9,745 nt of DNA from Bryobacteraceae bacterium (GTDB lineage: Bacteria > Acidobacteriota > Terriglobia > Bryobacterales > Bryobacteraceae). The stretch lies in contig CANGVB010000087.1 in NCBI GenBank assembly GCA_947456995.1, positions 1 through 9,745 on the forward strand. Direction: 5' to 3'. Below the pieces are notes generated by a model, which was not told where the DNA came from, did not search any database, and worked only from the letters and a program-made list of their open reading frames with translations. Positions 7,383-9,745 of the stretch are shown piece after piece. Each line of letters opens with the position of its first letter. Within the stretch, counting starts at the first letter, position 1. The position numbers and the translations under genes were made by a program.

Positions 7383-7611
7383 CCGTCGTTACCTCCATGC
7401 CGTCCCGCACCTGCAACTGGCAGCCACGTTCATACGCGATGCCATCCACAGTCACCCGGCATTCAAAACAGATCCCCATGCCACAGAGAGGGCCTCTGGC
7501 TTCTCCTTCGATGCTCTGACGTGCTGTGAAGCAAGCATTCATCAGCGCAGCAGCTACGCTCGTTTGTGCGGGCACATCATAGAGGGTGCCGTTGAGTTTT
7601 ATGCGCGGCAT
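7372..7611 (-). CDS. Small [2Fe-2S] ferredoxin-like subunit (Fer2_4 type) of a D-hydroxyproline dehydrogenase
   Basis: This 79-residue protein has the complete plant-type [2Fe-2S] ligand pattern C43-x4-C48-x2-C51-x12-C64 within GPLCGMGICFECRVTVDG and ERGC. The fold starts with the usual LNG...VPA...SVAAALM strand and helix. Such small subunits carry electrons between the two flavoproteins in heteromeric amino-acid dehydrogenases (LhpF-like in pseudomonad hydroxyproline operons, HcnA-like in cyanide synthase). It lies between the two flavoprotein genes, overlapping the upstream one by 13 bases and the downstream one by 11, which fits near-equal expression of a complex. The start is ATG at 7611 with an AAAGG-like site about eight bases upstream. 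An extra cysteine, C27, lies outside the ligand set. The length is normal for the stand-alone version of this domain. Confidence 0.9.
   Translation of the reverse strand: MPRIKLNGTLYDVPAQTSVAAALMNACFTARQSIEGEARGPLCGMGICFECRVTVDGIAYERGCQLQVRDGMEVTTDAA
7391..7396 (-). promoter_or_regulatory. Ribosome binding site inside the [2Fe-2S] gene for the last operon gene
   Basis: GGAGGT on the minus strand lies eight bases before the ATG at 7382. It sits within the coding sequence of the upstream [2Fe-2S] gene, and so supports this start and reinitiation across the 11-base overlap. Confidence 0.7.
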
Positions 7612-8696
7612 TCTGCAAACCTTTCCGCTCCATAGTCGGCCGGGTGCAAGATCCCCGCCTGTCCGCTAACCAGATTCAGAAGCAGTTCTGCGCTTCCAAG
7701 GGAGGTCGTGATCCCCAGCCCCTCATGACCTGTCGCGAGGTACGTCTGCTTCAGCCCCGGGCAAAGGCCAACGATGGGGAGCTTGTCTGGGGTGGCCGCA
7801 CGAAAGCCGGTCCATAGGCGTATGACGCTCATCTTCTGAATCGATGGCAGGTATTCCACGGCACGCGTCAGCATCTTCGAAACCATGTGCTGCTCTACCG
7901 CCTTGTCTTCCACCCCGTATTGCCGCGAGCTGCCAATCAGCAACTGGCCAGTCTTGCGCGGCTGTACATTAAACGCAACGCTCTCGGTGGAGTGACTATG
8001 AGCACTCTTGAGATAACCCAGTTCGATCAATTGATGGTGCACCGCCCCGGGGTAGCGATCAGTTATCGCCAGGTGGCCTTTGCGAGGTTTCACCGGCAGA
8101 GCAGGGAAGAGCTCGGTAGCCCAGGCCCCTGTCGCGCAAATCAGAACCTGCGCGCTAAGCCGGTCTCCGTTACGAAGCTTCACCCAGCCGTCGCCCATTT
8201 CTGCAACATCGCCAAAGACGCGCGTAGCGCCCTCGCTCAACCAGTTGGCCGCACAAGGCGCATAGATCACACTATCGCCCGGCACCAGAAAACCTCCAGC
8301 CATCCCCGCACGCAATCCCGGTTCGGCCTGGTACAGTGCCTTGGCATCCAGCAACTCGGTCTCAACTCCGCGCTCCAGATAATAAGCCTTCTTGCCCGAC
8401 ACCGCGGCCAGTTCTTCCTCATCGGCGGCCACCCACAGCGTCCCGCGTCGCTCAAATTCCACCTCTACCGGCATCTCAGGCACCAGTTCGTCCCACAGAT
8501 CTCGCGATCGGTGCGTCAGCGCAAACTGCGATTCGCTGTCATCCATCACCACCACATGACCCATGCCAGAAGCCGTAGCACCGCCACCAATCAGCGCCCG
8601 CTCCACAATCGTCACGCGCATACCCTGACGAAGAAAAGCCCGGGCGCAGGCTGCTCCTACGATGCCTCCACCCACGATCAAAACATCAGGGTTCAA
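7599..8696 (-). CDS. DAO-family FAD-dependent oxidoreductase, probable catalytic subunit of D-hydroxyproline dehydrogenase
   Basis: This 365-residue DAO-fold flavoprotein has an N-terminal FAD-binding GGGIVG (9-14) with the ribose-binding acidic residue at the end of the second strand (E32), and a GGGATASGMGH segment near the flavin. It also has the C-terminal LPIVG and ATGHEGLGITTSLGSAEL motifs (the latter from residue 321), typical of glycine oxidase and D-amino-acid dehydrogenase relatives. With the following [2Fe-2S] and FAD/NAD-type proteins it matches the three-subunit D-hydroxyproline dehydrogenase described in Pseudomonas aeruginosa (LhpB-like role). The expected reaction is cis-4-hydroxy-D-proline to 1-pyrroline-4-hydroxy-2-carboxylate. 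The start is an unusual TTG at 8696 overlapping the epimerase stop in a TTGA arrangement, with GGGGG about eight bases upstream. No ATG fits better, because the dinucleotide motif begins within ten residues. It could oxidise another D-amino acid, but the epimerase next door argues for hydroxyproline. Confidence 0.88.
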   Translation of the reverse strand: MNPDVLIVGGGIVGAACARAFLRQGMRVTIVERALIGGGATASGMGHVVVMDDSESQFALTHRSRDLWDELVPEMPVEVEFERRGTLWVAADEEELAAVSGKKAYYLERGVETELLDAKALYQAEPGLRAGMAGGFLVPGDSVIYAPCAANWLSEGATRVFGDVAEMGDGWVKLRNGDRLSAQVLICATGAWATELFPALPVKPRKGHLAITDRYPGAVHHQLIELGYLKSAHSHSTESVAFNVQPRKTGQLLIGSSRQYGVEDKAVEQHMVSKMLTRAVEYLPSIQKMSVIRLWTGFRAATPDKLPIVGLCPGLKQTYLATGHEGLGITTSLGSAELLLNLVSGQAGILHPADYGAERFAECRA

Positions 8697-9628
8697 CGGC
8701 GAATCCCCCAGCAGAAAGGATCTTCAGGATCGAACACCAAAACACAGTCCGCGTTGACGTACGCCCGCCCCGTGATCGATGGACGAACACGCTCGCCTTC
8801 CCATTCAAAGCGGCCTTCAAACTGGCTGCCCACGATGCTCTCCTGCTTCCAAACCTCGCCCGGCTTCAACTTTCCATCGGCGGCAAGACAAGCAAGTTTT
8901 GCGCTCGTACCTGTGCCGCAAGGCGAGCGGTCATAAGCCTTACCCGGGCACAGCACGAAGTTGCGGCTGTCTCCCCCATTGAGGCCAGGGCCGAAGATTT
9001 CAATGTGATCAATCTCGGCGCCATTTTCGCCCGTAATCCCGTCCCTCTCCAGCGCGGCGCGGATGTGCGAGGTGATGTTGGTCCAGTGTTCTGCATCCTG
9101 CACCAGCAACTTCTCGGCCAGGCCATCCACCAGAAAAAACCAGTTCCCGCCCCAGGCAATGTCACCGTGGATGGTTCCAAGTCCTACTACCTCGAGCGGC
9201 ACCGCTTTCCGGTAACGGTAGCTGGCCACGTTCGTGATCGTGACATCGTTTGTTGCGGCCAGCGTTGCCGTAACCGTGCCCACTGGAGTCTCAATCTGAT
9301 GCGCCCCAGCTTCGATCCGCTTCAGGTAATCCAGTACCGCCATCACCCCGATCGCGCCATGCCCGCACATGCCGAGATAGCCGACATTGTTGAAGAAGAT
9401 CACGCCGGTGCTGGCCGACTTGTCTACTGGAGGAAGCAGCAGCGCACCCACCATCACGTCGCTACCGCGCGGCTCGTTTACAACAGCGCTGCGAAAATCA
9501 TCATGGTGGCTGCGAAACTTCTCAAGCCGCTCAGCCATGCTTCCCGAGCCAAGATCAGGGCCGCCTTCAATGACGACCCTGGTTGGTTCCCCACCCGTGT
9601 GGGAATCGATTACTCGAACACGCTTCAC
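8693..9628 (-). CDS. 4-hydroxyproline 2-epimerase (proline racemase superfamily)
   Basis: This 311-residue, cofactor-independent cytoplasmic enzyme should interconvert trans-4-hydroxy-L-proline and cis-4-hydroxy-D-proline. The two catalytic cysteines of the superfamily are both present: C88 in MCGHG and C237 in SPCGTGTSAKL. The dehydratase branch that acts on trans-3-hydroxy-L-proline has Thr in place of the first Cys, so this protein belongs to the epimerase/racemase branch. The DSHTGGEPTRVV start and the GDIAWGGNWFF segment are typical, and the length is normal. The start is GTG at 9628, overlapping the upstream TGA as GTGA, with AAGG eight bases before it. Position between a DHDPS-family gene and a three-part D-amino-acid dehydrogenase matches known hydroxyproline operons (LhpA/HypRE role). 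Proline racemase is the alternative, less likely given the oxidative genes around it. Confidence 0.93.
   Translation of the reverse strand: MKRVRVIDSHTGGEPTRVVIEGGPDLGSGSMAERLEKFRSHHDDFRSAVVNEPRGSDVMVGALLLPPVDKSASTGVIFFNNVGYLGMCGHGAIGVMAVLDYLKRIEAGAHQIETPVGTVTATLAATNDVTITNVASYRYRKAVPLEVVGLGTIHGDIAWGGNWFFLVDGLAEKLLVQDAEHWTNITSHIRAALERDGITGENGAEIDHIEIFGPGLNGGDSRNFVLCPGKAYDRSPCGTGTSAKLACLAADGKLKPGEVWKQESIVGSQFEGRFEWEGERVRPSITGRAYVNADCVLVFDPEDPFCWGIRR
8705..8709 (-). promoter_or_regulatory. Ribosome binding site supporting the TTG start
   Basis: On the minus strand GGGGGATTCGCCG precedes the TTG at 8696. The GGGGG, about eight bases away, is the main support for this non-ATG start, besides the TTGA overlap with the upstream stop. 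Confidence 0.5.
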
Positions 9629-9745
9629 AGCTTGGGCCTTGTTGCCAGCGCCTGGCGGATCACCTTGAGAACCTCCTCACGCTCGGCACCTTCAACACGC
9701 AGACGCGGTGCACGAGTCACTTCACTGCCCATGCCCACTTCGGCC
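9625..9745 (-). CDS. DHDPS/NAL-family lyase C-terminal fragment, probable 1-pyrroline-4-hydroxy-2-carboxylate deaminase
   Basis: Only the last 39 codons lie in the window; the rest is beyond the right edge. The visible residues include MGSEVTRAPRLRVEGAERE and VLKVIRQALATRP, the amphipathic C-terminal helix typical of dihydrodipicolinate synthase/N-acetylneuraminate lyase proteins, where a GxxxxxRxPRLPLxGxER pattern is common. The Schiff-base lysine is not in view. In hydroxyproline operons this family supplies the deaminase that converts 1-pyrroline-4-hydroxy-2-carboxylate to KGSA (LhpC-like). A 2-keto-3-deoxy-L-arabinonate dehydratase from the same family would also give KGSA and cannot be excluded from this fragment. 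The TGA (9627-9625) overlaps the epimerase GTG by four bases, so the two are translationally coupled. Confidence 0.75.
   Translation of the reverse strand, partial: AEVGMGSEVTRAPRLRVEGAEREEVLKVIRQALATRPKL

Noticed and set aside
7887..8936. A 349-codon plus-strand frame opposite the DAO oxidoreductase and epimerase genes
   Set aside because: It spans the junction of two well-supported minus-strand genes, has low-complexity Arg/His/Ser-rich composition and shows no domain.

Overview
The window looks like part of an acidobacterial chromosome, most like the Solibacter/Bryobacter group. The main reason is a 1138-residue Oar-like TonB-dependent outer-membrane receptor with an N-terminal carboxypeptidase-regulatory-like domain, a type that is greatly expanded in Acidobacteria. 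Base composition is moderately GC-rich, coding is dense and genes overlap. This placement rests on protein recognition only; there is no rRNA or other phylogenetic marker here.

Layout. (1) Positions 1-2657, minus strand: a sugar-acid dehydratase of the IlvD/Edd family, closest in my memory to Caulobacter-type D-xylonate dehydratase, followed 14 bases downstream by a membrane acyltransferase (acyltransferase-3 family) that runs off the left edge. (2) Positions 2658-2820: a divergent intergenic region with a perfect 10-bp inverted repeat near its centre, probably an operator, and a strong ribosome binding site for the receptor. (3) Positions 2821-6237, plus strand: the TonB-dependent receptor. 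(4) Positions 6256-6295: a hairpin terminator shared by the two converging transcription units; it includes the last codons and stop codon of the minus-strand gene. (5) Positions 9745-6273, minus strand: five tightly overlapping genes. In transcription order they are the C-terminus of a DHDPS/NAL-family lyase, a 4-hydroxyproline epimerase, a DAO-family FAD oxidoreductase, a small [2Fe-2S] protein, and a pyridine-nucleotide-disulfide-type FAD protein with a C-terminal Cys cluster.

How they work together. The right-hand operon reads as a trans-4-hydroxy-L-proline degradation pathway. The epimerase makes cis-4-hydroxy-D-proline. The three-part flavin/iron-sulfur dehydrogenase oxidises it to 1-pyrroline-4-hydroxy-2-carboxylate. 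The DHDPS-family enzyme would deaminate that to alpha-ketoglutarate semialdehyde (KGSA), which a KGSA dehydrogenase outside the window would take to alpha-ketoglutarate. The left-hand dehydratase catalyses the kind of step that starts the non-phosphorylating (Weimberg-type) pentonate pathway, which also ends at KGSA. Hydroxyproline and pentonate catabolism therefore sit on either side of an outer-membrane receptor. An inferred explanation is use of hydroxyproline-rich, arabinosylated plant glycoproteins, but the sequence does not prove this. I found no mobile element, CRISPR array, tRNA, rRNA or recognisable riboswitch.
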